Assembly: GCA_009792885.1 (NCBI GenBank)
Contig: WMCF01000089.1
Span: 1,229,496-1,293,495 of the forward strand
DNA from: Eremophila alpestris peregrina
Lineage: Eukaryota; Chordata; Aves; Passeriformes; Alaudidae
Direction: 5' to 3'
DNA length: 64,000 nt
A program made the translations under genes and the position numbers. This document shows, one piece after another, positions 24,607 through 36,719 of this stretch. Numbering within the stretch: the first letter of the stretch is position 1; each line of letters starts with the position of its first letter. The notes beneath the pieces are model-generated. The model was not told where the DNA came from and ran no database searches. It worked only from the letters and a program-made list of their open reading frames with translations.

Positions 24607-24958
24607 ACAGAATCATAGAATGTACTGAGTTGGAAAGGACTCATCAGGATTATAGAGTCAGCTCCTGGCCCTGCACAGGAGAGCCCCAAGAAACATTCCA
24701 TGTGCCTAAGAGCACTGTCCAAATGCTTTCCTAAGCTCTGTCAGGCTCGGTGCTATGACCAGTTCCCTGGAGATCCCGTTCTGATGCCCAGCCCCACCCT
24801 GTTGATGAAAAACCCCTTCCTAATATCTGACTTAAAACTTCTCTGACTCAGTTTCATGCTGTTTCCTTGAGTGCTATAAATGGTCACAAGACTGAGGAGA
24901 TTGGTACCTGCTCCTCTGTCTCTCCTGTGAGTATGTTGAAGACCGCAATGTAGTAAAT
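24607..24958 (-). mobile_element. CR1 LINE 3' fragment, antisense
   Basis: Opens with CACAGAATCATAGAATG, the reverse complement of the CR1 3' tail (ATTCTATGATTCT). It continues with diverged CR1 3'-region words such as TTGGAAAGGACTC, AAACCCCTTCCTAATATCTG-like and TGTCTCTCCTGTG. 5'-truncated, non-coding remnant. Confidence 0.8.
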
Positions 24959-25062
24959 AAAAATTAATGTTGTTTATTGGTTATTTATCACCATCTCTGA
25001 TCTTTTTTTCACCTTTTCCAATGGGAAGCCCTAGATAATATCCAATTTTCTTATGAACACAT

Positions 25063-25990
25063 AAATCATAACATCAGTTAGGTTAGAAAAGACCTTTAGG
25101 ATCATTATATTCTACTGTTTATCTACCTCTGCCAAATCTCTCACCAAAGCGTATCCTTAAGCACCTTATCTACATGTCTTTTAGATACCTCCAGGGATCA
25201 TGACTCATCCACTTCCCTTGACAGCCCATTCCAGAACTTGGCAAACCTTTTTGAGAAGAATTTTTTCCTTATATCCAATGTAAACCTCCCCTAGCTCAGC
25301 TTGATGCCATTTCCTCTTGTGTTGTTACTTGTAACCTGGCTGCACCAGCCAATCCCTGCCTGGCTTACACCCTCCTTTCAGGTAGCTGTAGAGAGTGATA
25401 GAGAGCTGTAGAGTCAGCCCTGAGCCTCATTTTTTCCAGCCTAAACACCCCAAGCTCTCACAGCTTCTTATCATTAATCTTATGCTCCAGACCCTTTTCC
25501 AGCTTGATTGCCTTCCTCTGGACATGCTCCAAGACCCTCCATGTCTTTCTTGCACTGAGGGCTAAAGAATTAGACAAAGCATTCAAGGTGTGGCCTCCAT
25601 AGTGATGAGTACAGGGGGACAGCCACTGGTCCTGCTGGCCACTTTATTGCTTTTACAGGCCAGGATGCCATTGGCCTTCTTGACCACCTGGGAACACTGA
25701 TAGCTCATCAGCTGCCCACCAACACCCTGAGGTGCTTTTCTGTTGGGCAGATTTCCAGACTTTTCCCCAAGCCTGTAGCACTGCATGGGGTTGTTGTGAC
25801 CTCAGGACAGGACTCAGCACTTTGCCTTGTTGAACATCCTAGAATTGACCTCAGTGGATCAATCTAGTTTGTTCAAATCCCTATTCAGAGCCTGCAGCAC
25901 ATCACTGACTCCAGCCCAACTTGGAGTCATCTACAGATTGACTCAGGGTGCACTGGATTCCCTTGTTCAGATCAATAATAGTTATTAAGT
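25063..25990 (-). mobile_element. CR1 LINE fragment (3' region), antisense
   Basis: Antisense CR1 with readable landmarks in order: ATCATAACATCAGTTAGGTT, AAGACCTTTAGGATCAT, ACCTCCAGGGATCATGACTC, GCCCATTCCAGAACTTGGC, CAAGCTCTCACAGCTTCTT, GACATGCTCCAAGACCCTC and TTGACCTCAGTGGATC. It is the longest CR1 piece in the window, and probably a different insertion from the one at 24.6 kb because both begin near the 3' tail. Substitutions and indels show it is old. Confidence 0.85.
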
Positions 25991-27038
25991 GGGGCTGAAA
26001 GCAGACATTCTAGAAAAAAAGTTATGGATGGCCTCACAAACTTGCATGTCATGCTACTTATAATTATATCATGCTACTTCTTACATTTATTATGAGAAAC
26101 AGTACACTTCAGCCTTCTAGAAGATATGTGTTTAAGTGGTTGATGTACAAAAGGCATATTTTAGCATTGTAGATGATCAGTTGGTGCATTACAGAAATTC
26201 ACAGCTCTTGATGCACTTATGAATAACCTGTTAAGGCAGAAATGAGAGACACATGATGAAAAAATCCAAGAGAGCATATACTTTGGAGAAAGCTCTCTCA
26301 TATAGTTCCAATAGTTTCAGAGTTAGAAAAAAAATGACAGGGGGAAGAAAGCTCACTTCAATGATTCTTGAAAAATTCAGTGCAATCTCCTGTTGTTTCT
26401 GAGTGCTTAATAGATATAGAAAAGCATTCTAAACATAGGAGTCCTCTCCTGAATCTTATTATTCTTGAGTTCAACAATGACAGCTGAGTCATCTTTTGTG
26501 TGTGTGTGCATTAGAGCAATGAAAAGTAAAAGGTTGTGCAAGCATCTGGCTTGGCTGATGGTTTTTGTGAGGAATTTTCACTACAGATTCCTCTTGTCTT
26601 TTGCTGTATTTCTGCTACTTCTGACCTTTAAAGATCTTCTGAATGCAGTTAAATAATACTTCAGATAGCTGATATGCAAATGGTAGAAAGATCAATCTTA
26701 CCCTGCAGTGTGCAAATCGTCATACCTCATTACCTGGTCCAGTTTAAATATCTGATTTTTGTTTGCTTAATGTGTCGTGAGAGATGGGAAACAAATCTGC
26801 TGTTACAGTCTTACTGGAGCCCAAAACAGATAAGAAAATTATTTTTCAATGTCCTTGGCAATCTGAACTGCTGTTTCCGCTCTGATTTAAGGACCAACTT
26901 GCTGGTATGGTAGCTCTAAATTTGTTGAATATATGCAAATTAAAATTTGTAAGCATGGAATATCCAACCAGGTAAATGACATGTAAGTCACACATAATGT
27001 GGAATTTAATGGATCTCGTTAAATGCAAGGGATATTTA
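25991..27038. other. AT-rich DNA, nothing recognised
   Basis: No named repeat. Open frames at 26465-26656 and 26674-26913 are hydrophobic but have no convincing splice borders. Confidence 0.4.
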
Positions 27039-27043
27039 CCAGG

Positions 27044-27577
27044 TGTCAATGCTAAGGAAACTTCTGACCACTCAGGAGCACTCTGGCAGTCACATTTCCA
27101 GTACCAGAGACTTCAAGTGCTGAGACTGAAGTCCCTTTGAAAAAAGCACCCTCACACACCCCACTCTCACATGGTCAGACAAGGTTTCCATACCAGCTCT
27201 GCACCAGGTTTCCCTCAGAAGAACCTCAGATGTCTTATTCCATAAAGCAATTTATTCAGGGTGCAGTAACATAGAAACAGCTTGAGCTGGTGCCTCCAAG
27301 GGGGGACCCCCAACAAAGGAACCCCTGGGCTTTTATACCCTCACAGTCCCAGGGCAAAACTATCTCTGTACCTCCTGAGCCATCAGCTCCTGCTGTGTCT
27401 CAGGGTCTGGTCCCCTGGCTGCTGTTACAGGTCCCAGTGTCCTTTGCTGGGCCAAGGGTTGGCAGTTCCTGGGCTTCCACCCAGAACTGAACCTGCAGCT
27501 CCCAGGGCAGCTGCTGCCCAAGCTGCCTGCACTGAATGTTCTACAACAAGATATCCTTGGGTAAATGTTCCCCTCCA
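27044..27577 (-). mobile_element. Diverged solo LTR, - strand (family shared with 54.4 kb copy)
   Basis: Similar along its length to 54384-54924: both carry CCACTCTCACATGGTCAGAC, CAATTTATTCAGGGTGCAG and GGAACCCCTGGGCTTTTAT in the same order. AATAAA on the - strand (TTTATT near 27250) marks the poly(A) signal, so U5 is on the left. The likely limits are TGTCAATGC and CCCTCCA, with an imperfect CCAGG/CCAGT flank (27039-27043, 27578-27582). The ends are less certain than for the 17-24 kb LTRs. The frames inside it are not genes. Confidence 0.7.
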
Positions 27578-27582
27578 CCAGT

Positions 27583-28880
27583 CCTGCATAGTAGATATAT
27601 ATCTTATTAATTTTTAAGGGTAGTTGTGTTGGTGGTTAAGCACCTGTCTTCCAGATACTCTCCAAATACTTCCCTGTCTGCACTGGAGAGGAATGAATAG
27701 TCATAAAATAACACGCAGTTCCACATTCAAAGATTCATCAGTTACTTGATGATGTTAGAGCTTTTGGAATAAATAATAGTTTGATTGGTAAATCTAAACT
27801 TACAATCAAGGTGCACTGCTGCCTTCATTGACTTTGTTTACAAACAATAATAAATCTTAATTATATAAGAATATAAAAATAGGTATATTCACACTATTTA
27901 GTTAATTTTTATGTGACCATCTACAAAAACTTAAAAAGCTTTTGCATTTAGCTAACAACTAAAATGTCGTTTCTGCATCTCTGAATCTTAAAGATATAAT
28001 ATCTATTTAAATAGCTGTAGAGGAAAAGTCGCTAGGAAATCTATTAAAATTTTCACTGCAAAACACATTTTGAGATGAAATTTCTTACTAATTTTATATA
28101 TTTTTTAGCTTTTTTCTTTTCCATTTTCAAGTACATATATTTCCTTCCCCTGCTTAACTAACCAAGGCAGAAAGTACCACTGATGCTGCATCTAATAATT
28201 AGTAAAGACAGCAATAATTGGAAGGTTTTTGGGGTGTAACAAGCAAGAATCTTAAAATAATATAGACTAACATTATTACATTTTGCAAAAAGGAATAGTC
28301 AAAAGGAAAAGTTAAAGTAAACAAACCAGCCTGGAAAAAGAAACCATAAATGCCCTTATTTACAGTTGTTTCAGCAAAGCTGCTGGCTACCAGTGCTCTA
28401 TGTGAAACCAGAATGAGACCCTGACTGCTGTCAGAAAGGCAGCTTCAGCAAAGGACCAGGCAGAATTTTTTTTTTTTTTNTTTTTTTTTTTTTTTTTTTG
28501 CATTTGTTAATAGACCTCCACATTTCTGTTTTTAATAATTCGTCATCTAGGTCTGCATTAGGCTAGCACAGGTCTGTCTGACTCCTCTTAGAGGTATTCT
28601 AGCGAGTGAGTTATTATTAGGAGATGGGTTGTGATTCCCCAAAATGTGATCCTTTTCCATTAGTTTTCAACATTAGCATATAAAAGTGAGAAGCAAATTC
28701 CTTAACAAGCTGAACTTTTTTTATGAAGCTGCTGAATCTGAATAAGGTCGGCTGGAGGTCTGCTGTCTTGTCTCAGATAAATGAAGAAAATTTTGTGTTA
28801 TCCTCTATGTGCAAAGGATCCTAACCTGTCATCAACATATTCCTCATTTTGCCATTCCCACCTTTCTGCTCTCATCTCAG
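27583..28880. other. AT-rich DNA with a poly(T) run, nothing else recognised
   Basis: Contains the T run with the ambiguous base at 28480. No repeat family or gene was called. If the 28881 exon is real, part of this is its upstream intron. Confidence 0.4.
28466..28499. repeat. Poly(T) tract containing an undetermined base (N at 28480)
   Basis: Thirty-three T interrupted by one N. The N marks an unresolved position, possibly a join or a collapsed homopolymer, so local length is unreliable. Confidence 0.9.
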
Positions 28881-28930
28881 ATGGCTGAGCATAGCCTGTA
28901 TCTGGGGCATTGCTGTGCTCATGTTCCAAG
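28881..28930 (+). CDS. Weak candidate internal exon, hydrophobic (gene B)
   Basis: A 50-nt segment after an excellent pyrimidine tract and acceptor (CACCTTTCTGCTCTCATCTCAG ends at 28880) and before a donor-like AAG|GTACAG. In the frame entering at phase 2 it encodes a membrane-like stretch, WLSIACIWGIAVLMFQ, and exits in phase 1. That fits the phase 1 entry of the terminal exon at 32824, which continues with more hydrophobic sequence. The other open frame, starting ATGGCTGAGCAT, gives 16 unremarkable residues and leads to an early stop after joining. The exon is very short and the intron would be about 3.9 kb, so this remains a guess. Confidence 0.2.
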
Positions 28931-30563
28931 GTACAGCTGGCGAAGGCAATTATTCGAGGCATTGTATTCTCACAGGAAATCTATGCCAGTTTAGAGCAAG
29001 ATGCAGACAACCCTTAACAGGTGCACATTAGGTTTTGACATGCTTCTTCAGCACATGGTGAAATTAGAATTACTAGAGGGGAAAACAAATTCATCCTACA
29101 CCTACTAAACTTCTACCCTTGGTAATTTATGGTTTGACTTTACTTTCATTCCTCCAATACCAAGAGACACAGCATCACTTCTTTTCTGTTCAGTAGAAGT
29201 ACTTCTTCCTCTAAAATAATGAGTGCCTTAACCACGCTTTTCTGTGTCTCCTTTTTCTCATTCTCATCCCTCAGGAGAGATAGAAAACTGTTAGTTTAAG
29301 CCAGGTGACAGGCTGAGGTGCTTGACTTATGCATAGGTGTATATTTCTCTTGAGCTTCTGAAACAGTTTTTAATATTTGAATGGTTTCAATGATAATAGG
29401 TAAGAGGAAAGTGAGGAAGAAAAACAGTCTGTGTTTAAATTTTACATTTTTGAAATTAACATGTTAATTTTACTTTCATAAAACATTGAGAAAAAATGAT
29501 CTTGAAATCTACAGATTTTTCTATCTATACCTAATTTTGGTGTGCATATGCTTCAAATTAAGATATAAAAAATGAGGAAGAGGGAGAGGAACAGGAGGGT
29601 TTTAGAGTACATTCAAAACAACTTTGCTTTTGGGAGAAGTTTATGAGGGCATTCAGTAAATTTCAATTTGAGTTACTCTGACAGCTTTGTCTGCATAAGA
29701 AAGAGGAAAATCTTGGGACTGGTGATTTACTCAGAATCGCAGCAGGCTTTTCAGAGGGCTTGTCCTGATACTTAGATCAGCAAAATCTCAGACAAATACT
29801 GCCATTAAAGGACCTTCCTTCTCTTCCTTCTTTCTGTATTGCCTCTGATCTTTTTTTGTTCCTGCTACAGCCCTCTTGTAGGAGCCCAAAGCAGTAACCC
29901 TCAGCTGCAGTTCTGCAGAGAATTGCTGCAGTGCTGCTGGAGGAGTGCCAGCTGAAGGACAGGTAAGCAGAGAGGGGCAGCCATCCAAAAATGTTTTGCT
30001 AATTTAGAGGTGTGTCTGAATTTTCCGAGCTTTATCTCTCAGCCTTTACTGTCCCCAGGGGTGTGGCAAGCAGTTCTGATTAGACACTCCTTCCTCTGTA
30101 CTAAACATATTCCCACTTTGAAAATCTTGCTGAAAAGGAAAAACTTGCACATAATAAAATGCTTGGGAAAATGATTGCTGTTAAACACCTTGGAGGCAGC
30201 AATTCATTCTTCCACCATATAGAATAACTTCACCTGATGTACTGCTTCTGAAATCATTGAGCTATTTTTGCTGCATAGACCAATGAAAAGTAATATAAAA
30301 CATAGCAGACACTGATTAGTAAATTGATGTCTCAGCACAACTGAGATCCTAGATCGATACCTAAATCCACAGATAGACTGGTTGCTTTAAAAGTGCTTAA
30401 AAATTAGAAAATATAGTGCAAAAGGTGTTAGAATTGGTGGGGTGAAAGATAATCCTTCAGCTGCTTTGTGCCAGACCCTTCTGAATTTAACTATTTAACT
30501 GGGGTAGTGCACAGTTTCGAAAAGGGGCACTGAATTACTGCTGATACTGGTTTTTTTTTTCTT

Positions 30564-30615
<52 letters not shown>

Positions 30616-32823
30616 TCTATGCTCTGCTATCCAAATAGGTTAGTTGAGAGGAGGGATTTATTTTTATTAATAGACTGAAAGACTTAATGTTCATAACAGC
30701 CTCCAACCTGGCAAAAAACTCTCAATTTAACAGGTTAGAATTTTCTGTTCTCCCTTATTTCAGCATTTTTATCTGTGTTTGGGTTTTGTTTGCATAACAG
30801 CTTTTAAGAGATGGAGCTCAGATTCAGCAAGATACAACACAGTACAATAGGATAGCTTGATATAGGTTGCATAAATGTCTGTTTATCTTCCTTCTAGTGA
30901 CCTTCTTGCCTTAAATGTGACAGGATGGAGCACTTGAAGATTTTACAAGTGAGATGACAAAAGAAAGATGTAAAAGAGTTGTACCATTGCTCCTTGATGG
31001 ATGCAATTTAAAAGTGGAACTGCGAGCAGAAGGTTGATTGATGTAGTCTTACCCCTTCCTCTCAGAACAACCTTTTCCCCCTTCCTACCAGAAACACTTG
31101 AATGTGCCAGTACTCTTGCTGTGGCCCAATTAGAAATAAACAGCTAATTCTGTTGACTGCAAACCTGAAGTTTTGAGTAATGCTATGACTTGCCTACTGA
31201 AGGCTGAAGTCTTGTGAAGAATAGGAAGGTCTGACTGCTGCAGCTGGTTGCCATGCCTAGTAAACTCTTTGCCAGGCTAAAATTGTGCTGTGCTGTGCTC
31301 TGGAAAAAGAGGGTAAACAGACAACTGTTATCCTGTTTGATGGCACAACATTTTCATGGCAAGCCTCCTCAATACAACTGTACTGCAGCAGGTAAAGAAT
31401 ATTGCACAGCAGCGTGCAATAACTCTCAGCTGCAGAGAGTGCTGTGTGAAAGAAACTTTCAACCAACTAAAGAAGCTGAATATTACCAACAATAAGCAGA
31501 AAACTCCACTGGACTCAAATCAAGCTTGACAGCACAAGCTTTCATATGGAAATAACATCAGAGTGACACTTTATTGGATTACCTCATGTGTTTGGTTTAC
31601 AAGGGCTTAAAAGATTTTATTGTAGATCTTATCTCTAGCAGCATTACCAGCTTCAGACCAATGGCTACAGTTGCATCTCTTCCCAGATTACTACATTTTC
31701 TTGGATACAGATGTAACAAAGGCAGTACCTTGTGTAAGGTGAAATTGCATTAATTTATTTAGCTCGTCAGTCTGAAGTTCACAAGAAAGGAAGCAATTCT
31801 CAGTATGAATAAATTATGGAATACAGCTCAAAGGACTTAGAAGAATTACAATTGACCTTCTGAAAAATTATTGTGCTATAAAAGATGTGATGACCAACAA
31901 TATGAAAGTGAAAATATTCTGCTAGAATTAGCACAGTGGGTTTTCCTTTCAAAAGCTACTTGTTTCTGGTATGAAAGTGTTATACTGGAAGAAACAGCTG
32001 TCTATTTAAAATGACAGCTTGCCAATGATGTTGGCTAAAGCTCTTGTTGAGAATAAGAAACTCTGACTGCTGTAAATCAGTCCCAGTAAATCAGCAGATT
32101 TCACTTGTATGAAGGAAATCCAGCAGAAGAGGGGAGGTGGTTTAATTACCTACAGGTGGAGCTGCACATTTTAAATCCGTGGCAATTTATAACAGTGCTA
32201 TGGTGAGTGAAGATTAAAGTCCTTGGGCTTGAATTTCTAGTTCTGAAGATTAGGAATTAGATCAGTCTGCTGTAATTAAAACAATCCACCAAAGAATCCA
32301 ATTTTTACAAAAAGGACTAAGCATTTTTATCCTCCATAATGTCTCTCTCAGAAGGAAAATGCTGCCATTCTTGGCTCCAGAGGACTGAGTTTACCTTGCC
32401 AAGTATGGGATAACTGCCCATAATCCTCTGCAGCAGTGGTGCTTGCTGTACTGCATGTCTTGCTGATGGGAAATGACATATACAGTGATAATTCATCACA
32501 TGTTAAAAAATACCTGAAATAGACAAGATGCATCACACCTTGGAACTACACAATTCTTTTTGCTACATGTAAAGGAAGATGAATTGGGCAGTATTTTAAA
32601 TTCCTAAAGTAAGGGGACATCTATTTTGAACTGTTTGTCACAGACTTACATTAATTATACAACTCCTTCCAGTATTTTATTCAATCACTCAGCTGAAATA
32701 CTCATTTTTACTTCCCATATTTACTTTCCCTGGCTTACTGGTTGTTCTCCCATAACTTCCACCCTACATCAGTCTTGGCAAATCCTTTTTTAAATTTTTT
32801 TTTTATTTTGTCCCTTCCTGCAG
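28931..32823. other. Non-coding DNA, possible gene B intron
   Basis: Contains a long poly(T) run (30565-30612). Frames such as 31253-31495 have no splice or family support. No transposable element was recognised. Confidence 0.35.
30565..30612. repeat. Poly(T) run, 48 bases
   Basis: Uninterrupted T tract preceded by a shorter T run at 30551-30560. Its length is likely variable and subject to assembly error. It could be the antisense tail of a retroposed copy, but no such body is recognisable downstream. Confidence 0.9.
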
Positions 32824-33005
32824 TGATAGAGAAAACATTTGCTTTGTTCTGTGCTATTCAACTCCTGCTTTGCACCATATTGTTTATCATAGTATCCTCA
32901 CTTAGTTTCTTGGTGTTAGCTTTGTTGGCACTGAAGTCAGATTCTGAGGATGATAAGCAGAAAAGAGGAGAAGTTTGTACTTTAGGCAGATGGATATCAG
33001 AGTGA
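32824..33005 (+). CDS. Candidate terminal exon of small membrane protein (gene B)
   Basis: Preceded by a strong acceptor: a T-rich tract then TTTTGTCCCTTCCTGCAG (AG ends at 32823). Entering in phase 1, it encodes about 60 residues up to TGA at 33003-33005. There is a long hydrophobic region of about 33 residues (FALFCAIQLLLCTILFIIVS then SLSFLVLALLAL), enough for one long or two short membrane spans. It is followed by a charged acidic/basic tail (KSDSEDDKQKRGE). A poly(A) signal lies 111 bp after the stop and is followed by a GU-rich element, as expected for a last exon. The overall arrangement resembles the end of a multi-span small membrane protein, but I cannot name the family. The hydrophobic stretch could also be a chance frame in T-rich DNA. 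Confidence 0.35.
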
Positions 33006-33115
33006 GGGAAACCAGACAGATGATGTCTCGTTTTAAACTCATATAATTATTATTTTTTCAATTGCAATATTGGTCTTAAGAATTCTGTGAATTGTTGATA
33101 TTTCCTTAAGGGGAA

Positions 33116-33121
33116 AATAAA
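33116..33121 (+). terminator. Polyadenylation signal of candidate gene B
   Basis: AATAAA in GGGGAAAATAAAACATG, followed about 20-30 bp later by GGGGTGATCGTTTGTGTG, a good GU-rich downstream element. It supports, but does not prove, a transcript ending near 33140. Confidence 0.4.
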
Positions 33122-35419
33122 ACATGTTTACTAATCTGGGGTGATCGTTTGTGTGACGGGCAAAAAACTTCTTTTGGAATAAATCACAAGAATTTTGACA
33201 AGTGGAGTACTGTCTGTACTATTGAAGTTGTAGCTGTGATATAAGACTGAAAATCCAGCTCGATCAACAGTTAAAGCTGTGGTGTATGTGTGTACCAGGG
33301 CTCTGCCTGCATTCCTGCCCTGTGCAGTCAGTTCTCACTTCCTTCTCTGTGTAGTTTGCATGTCAGGCTGGTTTGAGATAGAGAGGCCAACAAGAGGAAA
33401 AGGAGATTTTCATAGACATCTTCACAACAGAGAAACAGAAAACACAGTAAAGGAGCTTATGGAGAGTCCTGAATCATTCCCTACCCTGGGGGAGCCCCAC
33501 TGTGCTCAGCCTCTGTTAGGTACTTTTCATATGTCTTGATCAGTCATCTAAGTGGGAATATCTGGGACAGTCTACAGCAGGGAGGAAGGTTGTGAACAAG
33601 TAGTGTGCAGATTTTAAATACTCATTAGAAACTGACACTGCTTGTGCAGACAGGGTGCCATAAGACAGTTTTCGACATGCACCTGGAGATGGTGGATAAT
33701 AAGTGGTCATGTGTATGCTGGAGGAAGTGCACACAGCCATGGGTGAGCTGGGTCATAAGAATGATGAAAATTGCAATTTGACACATCCTGCTTAATTCTT
33801 CTGAACATTCCAGACAGACACTTGGAATGGAACCTCCCATCAACGTCTGGACAGCAAATGGCCCATGTATTTAAGAGCTTCAGTTTACCTTGCAATACCA
33901 CCCTATTAAAAAGACCTTTAGAAATCCATCTTTTCTATAAAGTTTCTCTCCATGTTTGTCTGTCCAGGACAGGAGAGACAAAATAAGGGCCAGCCTAACT
34001 CTGTACCTTTGAAAAAATCAGCATAAAATGTGATACGGGAAGAATATTATGATTTTTTTTTTCTGTTTTGGCCTCTTGAGACAATTTTATTTGGTTGCAA
34101 AATGGTGATCTCCACAGATGAAAAGTGGCCCAGACATTAAGGTTTTACGCAGAAGCAATTGGCAGTTGCCTTCTTTGTCAAAGTTATCTTTGTGATCTTG
34201 AGCACATTCTTCTCCTTCTTGGATAATGGGGGCTGGATAAATATCATCAATAGAGAAGTATCTCTGCAGGGAGAAGATTAATAGTACTTGAGGAATCTAA
34301 TCTCTCAGACAAAAGCAAAACGAAATCTTGTGACTAGAAATTTAAATTAGAAATAAATGATGAAATTATTGGAAAGTTTTTGGCCTGTCTCAAATGATAT
34401 ATGTGATTAACCAACCAAAAAATGTGTACGTTTTTTTTTCCACAGAAAAAGGGAAGGAATATATTCTTCTTTCATAACAACTCAAACTACCACTTATTTG
34501 AGTATTTTAGTGAAAAGCTTCTTTAATACTGGATTTTTCTAAAGCCCATATTGTAGCCAGCAGAAACTATCCGCCACTTTAAGCATAGTGTTGTTAAAAA
34601 TCTATCTAAAATGATGCAATGAAATAAATTTTGCTGAAAGGCACAAAAAGCAATTGAAATCCTTTTTTCTACATATATGCTCCTGCTCAGCAGTTCTGGT
34701 TAGGCCTAGGTATTACCTAAACAAAACTGCATTTCCACTGGCACTCTTTGGAGCATTACTTCAGAGCTATTCTTATGCCAATTCTACGTTTTATAAGTTA
34801 GGAAGGGGAACTTTTGAGACTGGATCTTAATAATGCACAGGAGTGTGTATCTGCGTTTTTAAAAGAGACAACATATACTGTTAATGTTATTCAATTGAAG
34901 TAAAAGACCATAAATTCCTTGTTTATTCAGCGTAAGCACAGTAATTCAAAACAGGTGGCTTAGAATGTGAGGTATATGGACAGAAACAGGATCATTACTA
35001 TATAAATGTAGATTTGGGCCATTTCACAAACTAAACAGCCTGGCTTATGTAATCATAGGCAAAATAACTACATGTGTAAGTGTTTGCCATTATTAATAAA
35101 TGCTTCATTTCCTGTTAACTCTAATTTTCATGCAGCAAAATGTAGGAAGAATATAAATGAAGGTGTAATAGTGACAATGCATACTGTGTTGCGGTTCAGC
35201 AATTAATTTGATACGTGAAGTAGAAGAGGAGAAAAAAATGAGTCTTGCATGCTGAATATTTTCAGTTTATATCACAAAATTTGCGGGAAGCTCATGGAGA
35301 TGTTGGTGGGTCACATGCATGAAATTCTTCTGAAGATGTTAGGGGTTTCTAATTCAAACAGAAAAAATGTCCATAAGGAGTCACATTCTGGACATATACA
35401 TGCAAGTATATCAGTGAAA

Positions 35420-35422
<3 letters not shown>

Positions 35423-35460
<38 letters not shown>
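35423..35460. repeat. (AT)19 microsatellite
   Basis: Thirty-eight bases of uninterrupted AT dinucleotide. Likely polymorphic in length. Confidence 0.95.
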
Positions 35461-35463
<3 letters not shown>

Positions 35464-35990
35464 GAAAAGGCTATCTTAGGTCACTGCAGTGTCAGGTGCA
35501 TGGGAGGGAGACAACAGCATAGTTGAAAAAATGAGCCACACAAATAGTCAATGTAAATGTGTGGCTTATTAACTTATTTCAAATTTCTAGTAATGACAAT
35601 TTTAGAACACTTAGTACTGGGCTACTCTTCCTTAGCCTGAAATTTATTCAGGGGGAAGGAACTCTTTAAAAATAAGTATTTTTCTGCATTGTATCTGTCT
35701 TATGTTTTGGTGCTCTGCAGCTTCCTGTTCCATGACCCCATAGCTTTCATTTGCTGTGGAACAGTGTTGGTGTGTGGAGGGTCAAGTTGTTAGAGGCTGG
35801 GCTGAAATTTTTGAAATTTTGTGGAAATACAGAGGAGAGGAGATGCAGAGAACACAAGTAACAGACTATGAACTGATATATTCTATAGCAAACTGGCTTT
35901 GCTGAGAAGGCTTCAATCCAAGTACAATAATGAGTTTGGCGGTTGGGTGTTCATTTATGCAAAATCAACTGTCGTTGTTCCAGAATGCTG

Positions 35991-36012
35991 AAGGTGCCCT
36001 GAAGGGCACCTT
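35991..36012. repeat. Perfect 10-bp inverted repeat with 2-nt spacer
   Basis: AAGGTGCCCT, spacer GA, then AGGGCACCTT. It can form a cruciform or RNA hairpin and lies about 110 bp before the CR1 cluster. Confidence 0.85.
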
Positions 36013-36118
36013 TGCAAATGTAATTTATGCCAAATTAAAAACCTTAGAGCATGCAAGATGCTTTAAAAATGATATGTGTATGGCTGGAGAATCTAGCCCT
36101 TGGTATGGAACTGCTAAT

Positions 36119-36665
36119 TTAATTCACAACTTCTCTGGACAACATGTTCCTGTGCCTCACCACCCTCACAGAAAATAGCTTCTTCCTAATACCTAATCTA
36201 AACCTCCTCTCTTTGTGTACAGCCATTCCTTCTTGTCCTATCACTGCATGCCCTCTGTCTTTCTTGATGGCTCCCTTTAGGTTCTGGAAGGCCACAGCTG
36301 GGTCACTCTGAAGCTTTCCCTTCTCCACAAAGAACAATCCCAATTCTCTCAGTCGTTCCTCTCAGTAGGGGTGCTTCATCCCTCTGGTTGACTTGGTGTC
36401 CCTCCTTTGGACTCACTTCAACAGGTCCATGTTGTTCCTGTGCTGGGACCCCAGAGCTGGATGCAGCTTGGTGGTGTCTCACCAGAGCAGAGTGGGATCC
36501 CCTCCCTTCCCTGCTGTCCATGCTGCTTTGGATGCAGGTGAGGACACAACTTCAATCTGTTGGCCACTACCTTCTGGATGTAACAGTGCAGGCAATTCCT
36601 TATCCATCTGATAGTCCTCTCAGCAAATCCATCCCTATTCAATTGTCCTAGGTAAACCAGATGAC
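36119..36665 (-). mobile_element. CR1 LINE fragment, antisense
   Basis: Clear antisense CR1 landmarks: GTGCCTCACCACCCTCACAG, CTTCCTAATACCTAATCTAA, ACCTCCTCTCTTTGTG, CAATCCCAATTCTCTCAG, GACTCACTTCAACAGGTCCA and CCCCAGAGCTGGATGCAG. Non-coding remnant. The frames inside it are artefacts. Confidence 0.85.
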
Positions 36666-36719
36666 CCAAAAAAAGAAAAAAAATTTGTATATTTCATATT
36701 TCCTCTACATCAGTCCCCA

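Larger units (their letters stand above)
33145..36118. other. AT-rich DNA with an (AT)n microsatellite, nothing else recognised
   Basis: No supported gene. It contains the (AT)19 repeat at 35423-35460 and a 10-bp perfect inverted repeat at 35991-36012. Confidence 0.45.
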
